Shown here: one piece after another, positions 36,559-45,099 of the stretch
Position numbering within the stretch: the first letter of the stretch is position 1
Layout: every line of letters starts with the position of its first letter
NCBI GenBank assembly: GCA_964388665.1
Contig: CAYMBJ010000012.1
Span: 1-64,000 of the forward strand
Direction of reading: 5' to 3'
Length of the DNA: 64,000 nt
DNA from: CALCCV01 sp964388665
GTDB taxonomy: Bacteria; Bdellovibrionota; Bdellovibrionia; Bdellovibrionales; Bdellovibrionaceae
Notes under the pieces: generated by a model
What the model was told of the DNA's origin: nothing
What the model saw: the letters and a program-made list of their open reading frames with translations, nothing else
Database searches by the model: none
Position numbers and translations under genes: made by a program

Positions 36559-37834
36559 AAGTTCAGTTCGTGGGTGGATGCAGCCGCAATTGGTTTTTTT
36601 AAGTCTTTGGTTGAGCGGCCACTTCAGTTTGGCAGCATTTTCTAACTACAATTCACTTTTGGTCGGCGATAAAACTGCAGGAATGGGTGGGGCAGGTGTG
36701 GCGCAGCATGGAGACATCTCCTCGATGGCGTTTTACAATCCTGCGACTTTGGCGCAAATGGAAGGATCAGCCTTTTCTGCGGCAGTGGGAGTCTATAAAA
36801 AGTTCGATACGGTGTATGGTCAGGACGAAGATTTTACGAAAGCGCCGTTGAGAGTCAATCAGGGGTTTTTCCGTTCTCTACCCGCTTCAACAGGAAACAT
36901 TCTGCAGTGGGGCAAGTATCAGGTGGGATTTTCCATTGTTGTGCCTGACTATGACAGTTTTAAAGGCGACATTCGAAACTCGCTCACGAACACTTCGACC
37001 TTATCTTATGTGGATGAATCCTTGTGGGTGGGGGCAGCTCTTGCTAGAGAGTTTTCGAGTCGCAGCAGTTGGGGTTTTGGTTTTTATTACACAGCTAGAA
37101 ATTATCAGAGAACGGTGTCGGACCGTACTGATGAACCAGGTGTTGGCGCCAATGTTTTTACCCAAGAGCGCACCATCACACAGAATGCGATTTTGGCGCA
37201 AGCCGGTTACTATTTGCGATGGAGTCCAAACTGGAGTTTTGGTGCAGTTTTGCGCCTGCCAGCGTACAAAGTTTCTTCGCGAGGCTCGATTTTTGAGTCC
37301 AATACTCAATTCACAGCCACGCCTCCCGGATATACCTCAACACAGATCAACCAACCTGATCTAACGGGATCGGTGGTGATTCCTGGTAAACTGGGATGGG
37401 GGTTGACTTACTACAGTGATGAAAATTTAGAAATTTCATTTGAGATGGATCACTATCAGGGCATTAGGTATTTTGATTTCGAGGAGCCGAGTCTGGCGTC
37501 CATGATCGAGCACAAGCCCACCACCAATGTACAATTGGGAATGCAGTACGCTTTCTACGATGGGTTCAAGGTTCGCCTTGGTGCCTTTACCAATTTCTCT
37601 TCACACCACGATCCTCAGTTGAGCGATACCAGACTTCAGCAAGACAAAGTCGACATGGTGGGGTTTAGCGCAAACGCAGAATTTATCACCGGGAGCAAGA
37701 TCAGCTACACCTTTGGTGGATATTACACGGGGGGACGAGGCCGCTCGGCGCAAAGAGTTGATCAGAAGCAGGAGGTGCTGGTCAAGCACCAGCATGTTTT
37801 TACAATGTTGGTGGGGACATCCTTTTTCTTTTAG
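36554..37834 (+). CDS. OmpP1/FadL-like outer-membrane beta-barrel
   Basis: A 426-aa outer-membrane protein. A signal peptide ends near residue 28 (LSLWLSGHFSLAAF). The mature start NYNSLLVGDKTAGMGGAGVAQHGDISSMAFYNPATLAQ is the FadL-family plug motif with the conserved NPA. Alternating beta strands fill the rest and it ends in FFF as expected for BamA recognition. The family carries hydrophobic molecules. The start codon has a weak Shine-Dalgarno; an ATG at 36578 is an alternative. It converges with the next gene, overlapping 4 nt. Confidence 0.82.
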   Translation: MRSSVRGWMQPQLVFLSLWLSGHFSLAAFSNYNSLLVGDKTAGMGGAGVAQHGDISSMAFYNPATLAQMEGSAFSAAVGVYKKFDTVYGQDEDFTKAPLRVNQGFFRSLPASTGNILQWGKYQVGFSIVVPDYDSFKGDIRNSLTNTSTLSYVDESLWVGAALAREFSSRSSWGFGFYYTARNYQRTVSDRTDEPGVGANVFTQERTITQNAILAQAGYYLRWSPNWSFGAVLRLPAYKVSSRGSIFESNTQFTATPPGYTSTQINQPDLTGSVVIPGKLGWGLTYYSDENLEISFEMDHYQGIRYFDFEEPSLASMIEHKPTTNVQLGMQYAFYDGFKVRLGAFTNFSSHHDPQLSDTRLQQDKVDMVGFSANAEFITGSKISYTFGGYYTGGRGRSAQRVDQKQEVLVKHQHVFTMLVGTSFFF

Positions 37835-38655
37835 GTATTGTTGGTGGCGAGAACTCTAAAAAATTCAAGACCGACGGCGCTTGCATTGGTGCCTCCGGCA
37901 TCAATGGCTGACTTCATATAGCCGCAGAGTTCATCATTCACCTTAGATGAATTGCAAGAAATGTTGTGAGTGGAGAGAACGATGGTGCCAATGGTGCCGA
38001 AGAGTGCCGTCACGTCTGCGGGGATGGCTACGTTGGCGGGTGGCGGTAGCTCGCTGAGTACAATTTGTGCCAATGTTCTTGCCAATGCAGCGCCAATCTT
38101 TTCGGCAGAGGAGCCAGCTTTAGGGCAGGGAATTCCAAGAACTGAGTCTTCTATGGGGTTGTCGGTCCAAGGGCAGCTGTTGTCTGCGTCTAACATTGCG
38201 CTTGATAAATAAGAAAAAGAGGCGATGAGAGCGGCTGCTTTGCCACCGCCCTTCAGGCAGTAGTTAAAGGCTTCGTAGGCTCTGGTTGCATTGGCTGCAG
38301 TGGTGGCTTCTTTGGTGAAAAGCAAAAAATTCATAAAGGCTTGGATCTGACTGGTGGTACCGGTGGCGAGCTCGTTGAGCGCGTCGCTCAGTGTTTGAGT
38401 GTCGGTTACACCTTGATAGAGAAAATGGCCTGCACAGCGAATGTTGTCTGCTGCAGGTGAGTCCACCCCTTGAACTTTATCTACACATTCAAGGGCCGTG
38501 GCTGGAGTGGCTTTATCTAAGCAAAATTCGGCTTCGCCCACTTTGTTCATATCGGATTGTTGGGCGCACGAAAGACAAGAAACTGTGATCAAAACGAGGC
38601 CAAGGTGACGGAGCATCTGTTGAAGGTTGTTGTGACTCAAATGAAACCGATGCAT
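37831..38655 (-). CDS. Cys-rich putative lipoprotein, partner of barrel
   Basis: A 274-aa secreted protein with hydrophobic segment LGLVLITVSCLSC; either Cys27 or Cys30 could be the lipidated residue, so the lipobox is imperfect. The mature part has paired cysteines (for example NYCLKGGG, NISCNSS, DELCGYM). No known domain is recognised. It resembles the lipoprotein at 40219 in layout: signal, helical middle with a short tyrosine-rich turn, then a Cys-bearing C-terminus. ATG 38655 follows an ideal AGGAGGTCC. Confidence 0.65.
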   Translation of the reverse strand: MHRFHLSHNNLQQMLRHLGLVLITVSCLSCAQQSDMNKVGEAEFCLDKATPATALECVDKVQGVDSPAADNIRCAGHFLYQGVTDTQTLSDALNELATGTTSQIQAFMNFLLFTKEATTAANATRAYEAFNYCLKGGGKAAALIASFSYLSSAMLDADNSCPWTDNPIEDSVLGIPCPKAGSSAEKIGAALARTLAQIVLSELPPPANVAIPADVTALFGTIGTIVLSTHNISCNSSKVNDELCGYMKSAIDAGGTNASAVGLEFFRVLATNNT

Positions 38656-38986
38656 GGATTGGACCTCCTGATGGCGTACAAATTAAGGCGTGCAATTTTT
38701 ATGAGTGACTCTTCGGTCTGTCGAGCTCTCTAATTAAGTTTTTCGCATGAGTGAGCTAAAGAATTAATACGAGCTCCCAGACTTTGGTCATCTTGACGCA
38801 GACTTTGATTGAGGTTCGCGCTAGCTAAGGTGGCTGAACATTAGACAAAAATGGATAATTTCTTAAGTTGGGGCTGTCTCATGCCGATAAAACTGGAGTG
38901 AGATGGTTGAAGAGGGTTCGACCTATTTTGATACGACAAGGGGACTTCATGGACGAGAGGCGCCTTATCTTTACAGGATGTAATCA
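38656..38986. other. Divergent intergenic region with promoter signals
   Basis: 331 nt between divergent genes with no reading frame I would call. It contains the candidate sigma-28 promoter listed separately and, at the left edge, the Shine-Dalgarno of the leftward lipoprotein gene. The right edge has ACAGGATG before the barrel-gene ATG. Confidence 0.5.
38863..38890 (+). promoter_or_regulatory. Candidate sigma-28 (FliA) promoter
   Basis: TTAAGTTG (38863-38870), 12-nt spacer, GCCGATAA (38883-38890). The -10 is identical to the E. coli FliA consensus and the -35 matches 6 of 8 positions of TAAAGTTT; the optimal spacer is 11. It lies about 96 nt upstream of the barrel-gene start in the right orientation. 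Confidence 0.45.
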
Positions 38987-40159
38987 ATGATAGATGTCAG
39001 ATCTTTGAGCTTTATTAAATCAATTTTAATTGTGAAAGGCTCATTGCAGAAATTGCTGCGGGATTACTTTTGCTTTGCAGCGACGCTCACGTTGGTGCTC
39101 TTGAGCGGCTCTGGGGCAAATGCTCAGTTGGGTGAAAAATTTGATTTCTACTCTGGGATTCGCACACTTGGAATGGGCGACACCGGAATTGCAGTTGTAA
39201 ATGATGAGACGGCGCTTTTGATCAATCCGGCAGGCCTTGGTAAACTACGGGACTTTTACGGAACAATTTTGGATCCTGAGCTGGAGCTGTCCTATTCCTC
39301 GGGTGGGTTCTATGGCACCAATCCGCTGACGGCACCAACCACTGTGGAGGGAGTTCGCGGAGCTTTGGCGACCAAACCAGAAACCTATTACTATGCAAAG
39401 ATGCAACTCTTTCCTTCCTTTGTGGCGCGAAATTTTGGCATTGGTATTCATGCCAAGCAGTACTTGGCAGCCAAGCTCAATGACGACGGGACGATTTCTG
39501 CTGAGCAGGTCGATGATATGGCGCTAGTGATGGGCTACAACCTTCGCTTTTTTGATGGAAGAGTAAAGTTGGGAATGGCGGGAAAGGTCATCAGCCGTCA
39601 GCAAGTCAGCGAGGTTGCACTTGATCCCGCTCTTGATCTCAGTAATTCAGAATTGGCGCTAACTGGTCAGTACCGAGAGGGTTTGGGCTTGGGTGTTGAT
39701 GCGGGCCTACTGTTAACCGCTGCGTGGAAGTATCTGCCAACGCTTGCGGTTGTTGCACGCGATTTGGGTGGGACTCGATTTGATCTGCAATCTGGAGTCA
39801 GGGGGCCGGCGACAGATGTGCGCCCTCTCGAATTGAAACAAGATGTGGATGTGGCCCTGGCGATGTTTCCTATTCACACCAATACGGTTCGGTCGGCGTG
39901 GACAGTTGAATACAGGAATCTATTAACGAATCAAGATGAAACGAATAAGAACAAATTTATCCATGCTGGATTCGAAGTGAATTTAGCTGATCGATTTTTC
40001 TTAAGGGCAGGGTATAATCAAGGCTATTGGACAGCCGGCGCAGAGTCGGCGACCGAGAATTTTCAGATTCAGGTTGCGACCTACGGTGAAGAGGTCGGAG
40101 TTGGCGAAAATACCAAAGAGGATCGTCGCTACATTGGAAAGGTGACGTTTCGCTTTTAA
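38987..40159 (+). CDS. PorV/FadL-like outer-membrane protein
   Basis: A 390-aa beta-barrel. A long N-terminus contains a signal peptide ending near residue 46 (LSGSGANA). The mature part begins FYSGIRTLGMGDTGIAVVNDETALLINPAGLG, with the NPAG motif of PorV/OmpP1-like proteins, and ends KVTFRF with terminal Phe. Its gene is followed by a lipoprotein gene after 59 nt, so they likely form one transcript together with the next barrel. The role may be transport or assembly of surface material; not determined. Confidence 0.78.
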   Translation: MIDVRSLSFIKSILIVKGSLQKLLRDYFCFAATLTLVLLSGSGANAQLGEKFDFYSGIRTLGMGDTGIAVVNDETALLINPAGLGKLRDFYGTILDPELELSYSSGGFYGTNPLTAPTTVEGVRGALATKPETYYYAKMQLFPSFVARNFGIGIHAKQYLAAKLNDDGTISAEQVDDMALVMGYNLRFFDGRVKLGMAGKVISRQQVSEVALDPALDLSNSELALTGQYREGLGLGVDAGLLLTAAWKYLPTLAVVARDLGGTRFDLQSGVRGPATDVRPLELKQDVDVALAMFPIHTNTVRSAWTVEYRNLLTNQDETNKNKFIHAGFEVNLADRFFLRAGYNQGYWTAGAESATENFQIQVATYGEEVGVGENTKEDRRYIGKVTFRF

Positions 40160-40218
40160 AGTCAGCCCGCAGATCCAGGCGACTGAAAAACAGGTGCCCG
40201 AGATCCAGGAGGAGAACG

Positions 40219-41025
40219 ATGAAAAGGACTTTCATTTTTATACTGCCGCTCTTGCTGACCATCAGCTCTTGTGGCGATAAGAACGTATTTACGGATGCCG
40301 CCAAGAAAGACACGGATCTTGCCTTGCGCGAAGATGCAGAAAAATACATCAACAGCGGCGACTATGTGGCGGGAATTGCCAAGATCGACGCTATGTCAGA
40401 AAGCTATGGAGCACGTTCGGATATGTTGACTCTCAAAGCCAGTGCCTATGCTGGACTTTGTGGATTTAATTTTTTGGATTTTATTTCGGCACTTGAGAAC
40501 AACACTTCGGATGCATTGTTTTTAATGTCGATGCGACAGTTTCAAACCAAGGCCGTGGTTCCGGTAGCCTGCGCTGTGGCTCAGGCTACGATGGAAAGGA
40601 TCGGAACAGTCGCCACGCGTGATGCCAATCAAAATCTTTTTATGGCGCTTTTGGGATTTGCAAAAATGGGCACGATTTTGCGCGATAAGGCTGACGCCGA
40701 CATGGACGGGGCTGTCGACGACGTTGACAATGCTTGCAAGGACACCGTGCTAACGGGAGATGATGTGCGCACGGTGGTAACGGGACTTGGTTTGGTGCTT
40801 GAGAACATTGCGGCACTCTCGGCCGTGCTCAGTGGCGGGAGCGCGGTTACTGACCTGGAATCGCTGCAAACAAAATGCAATGAGGCTTCGGTGAGCTGCA
40901 CGATCACCGATCCAACTCAGATAGATGACACTGCCGTGGCGGGTTTTCGAACTTTGATTGATACCAGTGCGTTTGGAATTGGCGATTGTACGGATGATCC
41001 CTTTATCACCTGCTGCCCTCCATAG
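40219..41025 (+). CDS. Cys-rich lipoprotein between two barrels
   Basis: A 268-aa lipoprotein with a clean lipobox (LLTISSC, Cys18). The mature protein begins with a short helical repeat-like part (EDAEKYINSGDYVAGIAKIDAM, TPR-like in pattern), then Ala-rich helices and a short acidic DADMDGAVDDVD that resembles a calcium loop. It ends with Cys-rich GDCTDDPFITCCPP. GAGGAGAACG precedes the ATG. Function unknown; layout is similar to the lipoprotein at 37831. Confidence 0.72.
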   Translation: MKRTFIFILPLLLTISSCGDKNVFTDAAKKDTDLALREDAEKYINSGDYVAGIAKIDAMSESYGARSDMLTLKASAYAGLCGFNFLDFISALENNTSDALFLMSMRQFQTKAVVPVACAVAQATMERIGTVATRDANQNLFMALLGFAKMGTILRDKADADMDGAVDDVDNACKDTVLTGDDVRTVVTGLGLVLENIAALSAVLSGGSAVTDLESLQTKCNEASVSCTITDPTQIDDTAVAGFRTLIDTSAFGIGDCTDDPFITCCPP

Positions 41026-41038
41026 AGGAGTGCTGTTG

Positions 41039-42199
41039 ATGAAAACGCAAATGGACATTTGGAAAAATATGGTGAAACACATGAAATGGATTTCGAACTT
41101 CTTGATGGTGCTGCTGTTGATCGCGGCTAGCGCCATTGCAGAAGCCAAAGAGTTATTTGAAATGAATGTGCCCACCCGTGCTTGGGGTATGGGTGGAGTT
41201 TACACTGTGTTTCCGGAAAACTCACAGGTGGTTATGTACAATCCCGCCTATTTGGGAATTTTAAATGGTCTGCATTGGGAAGTTTTTGGTCTCAGTGCTG
41301 GCCTCAATGGTCAGGATGCGATTGACGATTTTTCTGGAGCTGGAAATATTTCAGACATCAGTGATCTCAATGCCTATTATGGAAAAAATTTGTGGATGGG
41401 TCTAAATGGACGAACAAGCTTTGCGATGCCCTATTTTGGAATTGCTGCTTACCAGGACATGAAGGGTTCGTTTGAACTCAATAACCCGGCACTGCCCAAC
41501 CTGGAGCTCGAATACACTTACGATTCTGGATTTAACGGTGGCATCGCTTACCCCATCAGTGAAAATACCGCTGTGGGTGTGACGATTAAATATATTGATC
41601 GCACCTCAGCAGATGGGGCTGTGGATTTGGGGACTGTGGTTTCTGGCAATGGCGAGGCTATATTAAATGACAGCCGCAAGCGTGGAACAGCCTATGGTGT
41701 GGATTTGGGTTTTGCTGCTGTGGTACCCGGAGCGATGACTTCCAAACTCAGTTTGGTGTGGAAAGACGTGGGGACAACTTCATTTCTAAGGGTGGGTGAT
41801 GCTCCCGTGTCCGCGCCCATCAAGGACAATCTGATCGCTGGCATTGGCACTGAATTCACGTCTGGGCTTCTTGATTTTCGCATCGGCGGAGAGTTGCGCC
41901 ATATATTAGACAATGAAGCTTCTTTTGGTCAAAAGGTGCATTTGGGGACTGAGGTTTCGCTGCTGTTTCTAGATTTGCGTGGCGGCATCAATCAGGGATA
42001 TTTGACATACGGCCTAGGATTGGACTTTTTCATATGTCAATTGGACATTTCTTCATATTACACTGAGACGGGCGCCTATCCTGGGCAGACACCTGAGAAC
42101 CGATTTCAAGCAGAGCTTCGATTTAATTTGTCACTCGACACAAAGTTGAGTTTTGATTTTAAAAACGGACAAAGGCGCAAACTCAAGCAACGCCGCTAG
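41039..42199 (+). CDS. PorV-like outer-membrane protein
   Basis: A 386-aa predicted barrel. ATG 41039 follows GAGGAG and gives a signal peptide ending near AIAEA. The mature start NVPTRAWGMGGVYTVFPENSQVVMYNPAYLG is the same plug-type motif as in the barrels at 36554 and 38987. It ends in an unusual basic extension (NGQRRKLKQRR) after the last strand instead of a terminal Phe. It follows the lipoprotein gene by 13 nt. Confidence 0.75.
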   Translation: MKTQMDIWKNMVKHMKWISNFLMVLLLIAASAIAEAKELFEMNVPTRAWGMGGVYTVFPENSQVVMYNPAYLGILNGLHWEVFGLSAGLNGQDAIDDFSGAGNISDISDLNAYYGKNLWMGLNGRTSFAMPYFGIAAYQDMKGSFELNNPALPNLELEYTYDSGFNGGIAYPISENTAVGVTIKYIDRTSADGAVDLGTVVSGNGEAILNDSRKRGTAYGVDLGFAAVVPGAMTSKLSLVWKDVGTTSFLRVGDAPVSAPIKDNLIAGIGTEFTSGLLDFRIGGELRHILDNEASFGQKVHLGTEVSLLFLDLRGGINQGYLTYGLGLDFFICQLDISSYYTETGAYPGQTPENRFQAELRFNLSLDTKLSFDFKNGQRRKLKQRR

Positions 42200-42309
42200 C
42201 CGGTATTTAAATTTCAAACATGAACAAATTTTTCTCGATCGACTGAATAGCTGCGCTATTGGGAGAAAGCGCTTCTCTCAGGGGCGAATCATTGGTAGGT
42301 TTTCGGTCA

Positions 42310-45099
42310 ATGATCACGACTTGGCAATTGCACGATCGCAGTTTAATTTACTCACTCTACGGCAATATTGTCGGTGATCGCTCTTGGGATGATGCTTTTT
42401 GGCTGGTTTCGGATTTGAAACGCAAGCGTGAAATAGAAAAATGGCTGTTACAAAAATCGGGACGAATTACCGATTCGCAAATTTTGCGAATTCAAGAGAT
42501 GTGGATTCGCGAGTTTAGGCTCCACTATCCTGAATTTGAATTGATACAAGAGGATTTTCTTTCGTTTTTGATTGATAATTTTTTGGCAGAGAGTCAGACG
42601 GATATGGCGTTGGCCTCGGTAAAACTGCAGGCACAGCAATTCAAGAATCTGTTGCGACAGCTGGCGCCACTGCTGCTAAGAGAGGTCCCCTCAGATGTGA
42701 TATTGGAATGGCTTCAGTCGCTTGAGATTGAGAGGCAGTTTAAGTCTGATGATATTTTGTTGGCGGAAAAGTTCATTCGTGAATTGCATCAACAACGACG
42801 CATGTATGCCGCATGGATTCCGTGGGTTCTCCAAGATGAAATTCGACCTTTCCCTCGTGGGCGTCAATTGTGGATAGTGGATCTAGGTTTTGAAGCCAAG
42901 ATTGCTGATTTGGACTTTGTTCAGTCGATGTGCGCACATTGTGAAGTGCACCTGGTGTTACCTGCGATCGGCGCGAAAGATGGAACTCGTGATGCCTCTC
43001 TGCTGCATGTCTATCGACCTTATTATAATGAGAACAGCTTGCGGTCTTTTCCTTTAACGTTGAGTGAGGCTCCCGCTGTAGAGCCTCAAGGGAGGCTTGT
43101 TTGCCGAGAGGTTGAGTCCCTTTGGGCTGAAGTTGCCGATGCTGCGGAGCTGGTTTTGACGTGGCGACAGCAAGGCGTTGCCTTTGACGAGATGGTGGTG
43201 ATATTTCCAAACACGCAGGAGTATGCCAGTACATTGCTGCAGTTTCTTAAAACGAAGAGTATACCAGTCGATATTGAAATCAAAATAGAGAAACGGGATC
43301 ATTGGAAACTGCAAGAGTTTCAGGCGCTATTGAAGCTCTGTTATGGTGAATTTGATTTTTCAGATTTGGAAATTTTGTATGATAATTTCTTTAAAGACAA
43401 AATTTCTTACGAGGATTTCAGGCGCAGATTCGCTTGGATTCAATTAAAGCAACATAATATTTTAAGTGACGAGCTTTTTGTTGATCTTCTTGGGCTCAGC
43501 CAGGGCCGCATTGAAGCATTGAGTTTAGTGGAATGGCTGCAGAGCTGGCCTGATTGCATCAAGGCGTTTTTAAAGTTTGCGGAGATCTGCGACGTGGTGG
43601 AGAAGGCCCTGTCTGAAGCCAGAGGAGCTGATAAATTTTTGCCTGCTCAGTGGTTGGAGTGGTGGCTTAAGATGATTTCTGGCATGGGGCCAATGGCGCG
43701 AACTGAGGAGTCTGGCATTTTGCTCTGTTCTATTGAAGGCGCATTGGCTGTTGCACGCCCATATCGAATATTTTTGGGGATGGCTGCGGAAAACATGACA
43801 TCTCAGTTTGATGAAAGATTTAGTCATTATTTTTATTTTCGTAGCCAAGAGGATGTTGGCGTGGATTTGCCTGCTGATCTCTCATGGGTGCGAGAAGCCA
43901 GTCTCAAATGGTTGGTGCAGTCGAGCGCGAGGCTTTCCTATCTTTATTTTTCGAAAAGGAACAAGAGCGACGAAGAGAATTCTCCCTTGAGTCTTTGGTT
44001 GGAATCAAAAGCTGATGCGAACAAGGAGAGTGCTGTGTCTGAAGTGGAAGCTGAATTGGAACCTGAAGTGGAAGCTGAAGTGGAAGCTGAAGTGGAAGCT
44101 GAAGTGGAAGCTGAAGTGGGGTCCTTGCCGCGCTCGCCAAGAATGGATCGAGCCGTGTTGGCGACGCAGGCGTGGGATGGGGCCATGGGCAGAAAGATTT
44201 CGCCCTCTGGAATTGAAGACTATGCTAAGTGTCCCTTTGTTTTTTTTGCCAAAAGAATATTGCGATTTTCTGATCAGGATCCAGAAATTTGGACGCTCGA
44301 TCCGTTAGAAAAGGGGCAACTGCAGCACCGCATTTGTGAGCAGTTGATACTTCAGCGTCAAAAGTGGTCGGCGGAGCCAGTATTGTCGGCCGCTGACAAT
44401 ACTTTGATTGCCGAGACCGTGCAAACGGCCATGATTGAGCAGCGCCCGAAATGGGAAAAATTGGCGGAATTACAAATGAGAAATAGGCAGATGCTTTTGG
44501 CCGAGCGGTTTGTTGCGGCTGAAAAGGTAAGATCCATCCAGGCGCAAGCTTGGCAAACATTGCATACGGAGTTTGCTTTTGAAGTGCACTATGAATGGCA
44601 AAGCAATGAGTTTTTGAAGGCGCCGACGGCACAGTCATGGTGTTTTCGTGGAAAAATTGATCGTGTTGATTTTCATCCTCAAGAGCAAAAAATTTTAATT
44701 TTTGATTACAAAGCTTCGGCAAATTCGTGTCGCAAATTTAAGTCATGGCAAAGTGAGCAAGAAACTCAATTGAGTTTTTACGCTTGGCTCGTGCATCGAA
44801 AAGTGATTTTTGCCGACGGAGAGCTTTTTGGTGCTCTCTATTATCCGCTTTCAACAATGGTGCCTGATATAGGTGTGATTATTTCAGACTCAGTAGTTGC
44901 ACAACAGTACATGACCCTGTCTAAGTCCAACTATGCGACAGCAGAAACATTTAACGAATATATAGTGAGCTGGGAAGAGTCCTTAAGGGAGACGCTCAGG
45001 CGTTTGGAGACACGATCATTTTTACCGCAGCCGCGCAAGCTCCAGCTGTGTAAGGAGTGCAATTGGAAAACAACATGCATGGCCCCACATCTGGATTGA
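42310..45099 (+). CDS. addB: AddB-like nuclease subunit with 4Fe-4S site
   Basis: Partner of AddA in double-strand-break end resection. The 929-aa protein has an inactive-helicase body with no visible Walker A, then a C-terminal PD-(D/E)XK nuclease with ILIFDYKAS (Asp799, Lys801). Four cysteines fit the AddB iron-sulfur staple: Cys641 (YAKCPFVFF) and C914-x2-C917-x5-C923. An acidic tandem repeat (residues about 578-603) lies just before the nuclease domain. ATG 42310 has GGTAGG upstream. Its 3' end overlaps addA by about 37 nt. Confidence 0.87.
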   Translation: MITTWQLHDRSLIYSLYGNIVGDRSWDDAFWLVSDLKRKREIEKWLLQKSGRITDSQILRIQEMWIREFRLHYPEFELIQEDFLSFLIDNFLAESQTDMALASVKLQAQQFKNLLRQLAPLLLREVPSDVILEWLQSLEIERQFKSDDILLAEKFIRELHQQRRMYAAWIPWVLQDEIRPFPRGRQLWIVDLGFEAKIADLDFVQSMCAHCEVHLVLPAIGAKDGTRDASLLHVYRPYYNENSLRSFPLTLSEAPAVEPQGRLVCREVESLWAEVADAAELVLTWRQQGVAFDEMVVIFPNTQEYASTLLQFLKTKSIPVDIEIKIEKRDHWKLQEFQALLKLCYGEFDFSDLEILYDNFFKDKISYEDFRRRFAWIQLKQHNILSDELFVDLLGLSQGRIEALSLVEWLQSWPDCIKAFLKFAEICDVVEKALSEARGADKFLPAQWLEWWLKMISGMGPMARTEESGILLCSIEGALAVARPYRIFLGMAAENMTSQFDERFSHYFYFRSQEDVGVDLPADLSWVREASLKWLVQSSARLSYLYFSKRNKSDEENSPLSLWLESKADANKESAVSEVEAELEPEVEAEVEAEVEAEVEAEVGSLPRSPRMDRAVLATQAWDGAMGRKISPSGIEDYAKCPFVFFAKRILRFSDQDPEIWTLDPLEKGQLQHRICEQLILQRQKWSAEPVLSAADNTLIAETVQTAMIEQRPKWEKLAELQMRNRQMLLAERFVAAEKVRSIQAQAWQTLHTEFAFEVHYEWQSNEFLKAPTAQSWCFRGKIDRVDFHPQEQKILIFDYKASANSCRKFKSWQSEQETQLSFYAWLVHRKVIFADGELFGALYYPLSTMVPDIGVIISDSVVAQQYMTLSKSNYATAETFNEYIVSWEESLRETLRRLETRSFLPQPRKLQLCKECNWKTTCMAPHLD
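44041..44118 (+). repeat. 12-bp minisatellite inside addB
   Basis: Six units of GAAGTGGAAGCT (one degenerate) and a half unit, encoding a Glu-Val-Glu-Ala repeat. Units 3 to 6 are identical at the DNA level, which suggests recent slippage. The repeat stays in frame and falls in the linker before the iron-sulfur nuclease domain. Confidence 0.9.

Noticed and set aside
37001..37309. Reverse and alternative frames inside the FadL-like gene
   Set aside because: No start signals and they contradict the barrel-coding frame.
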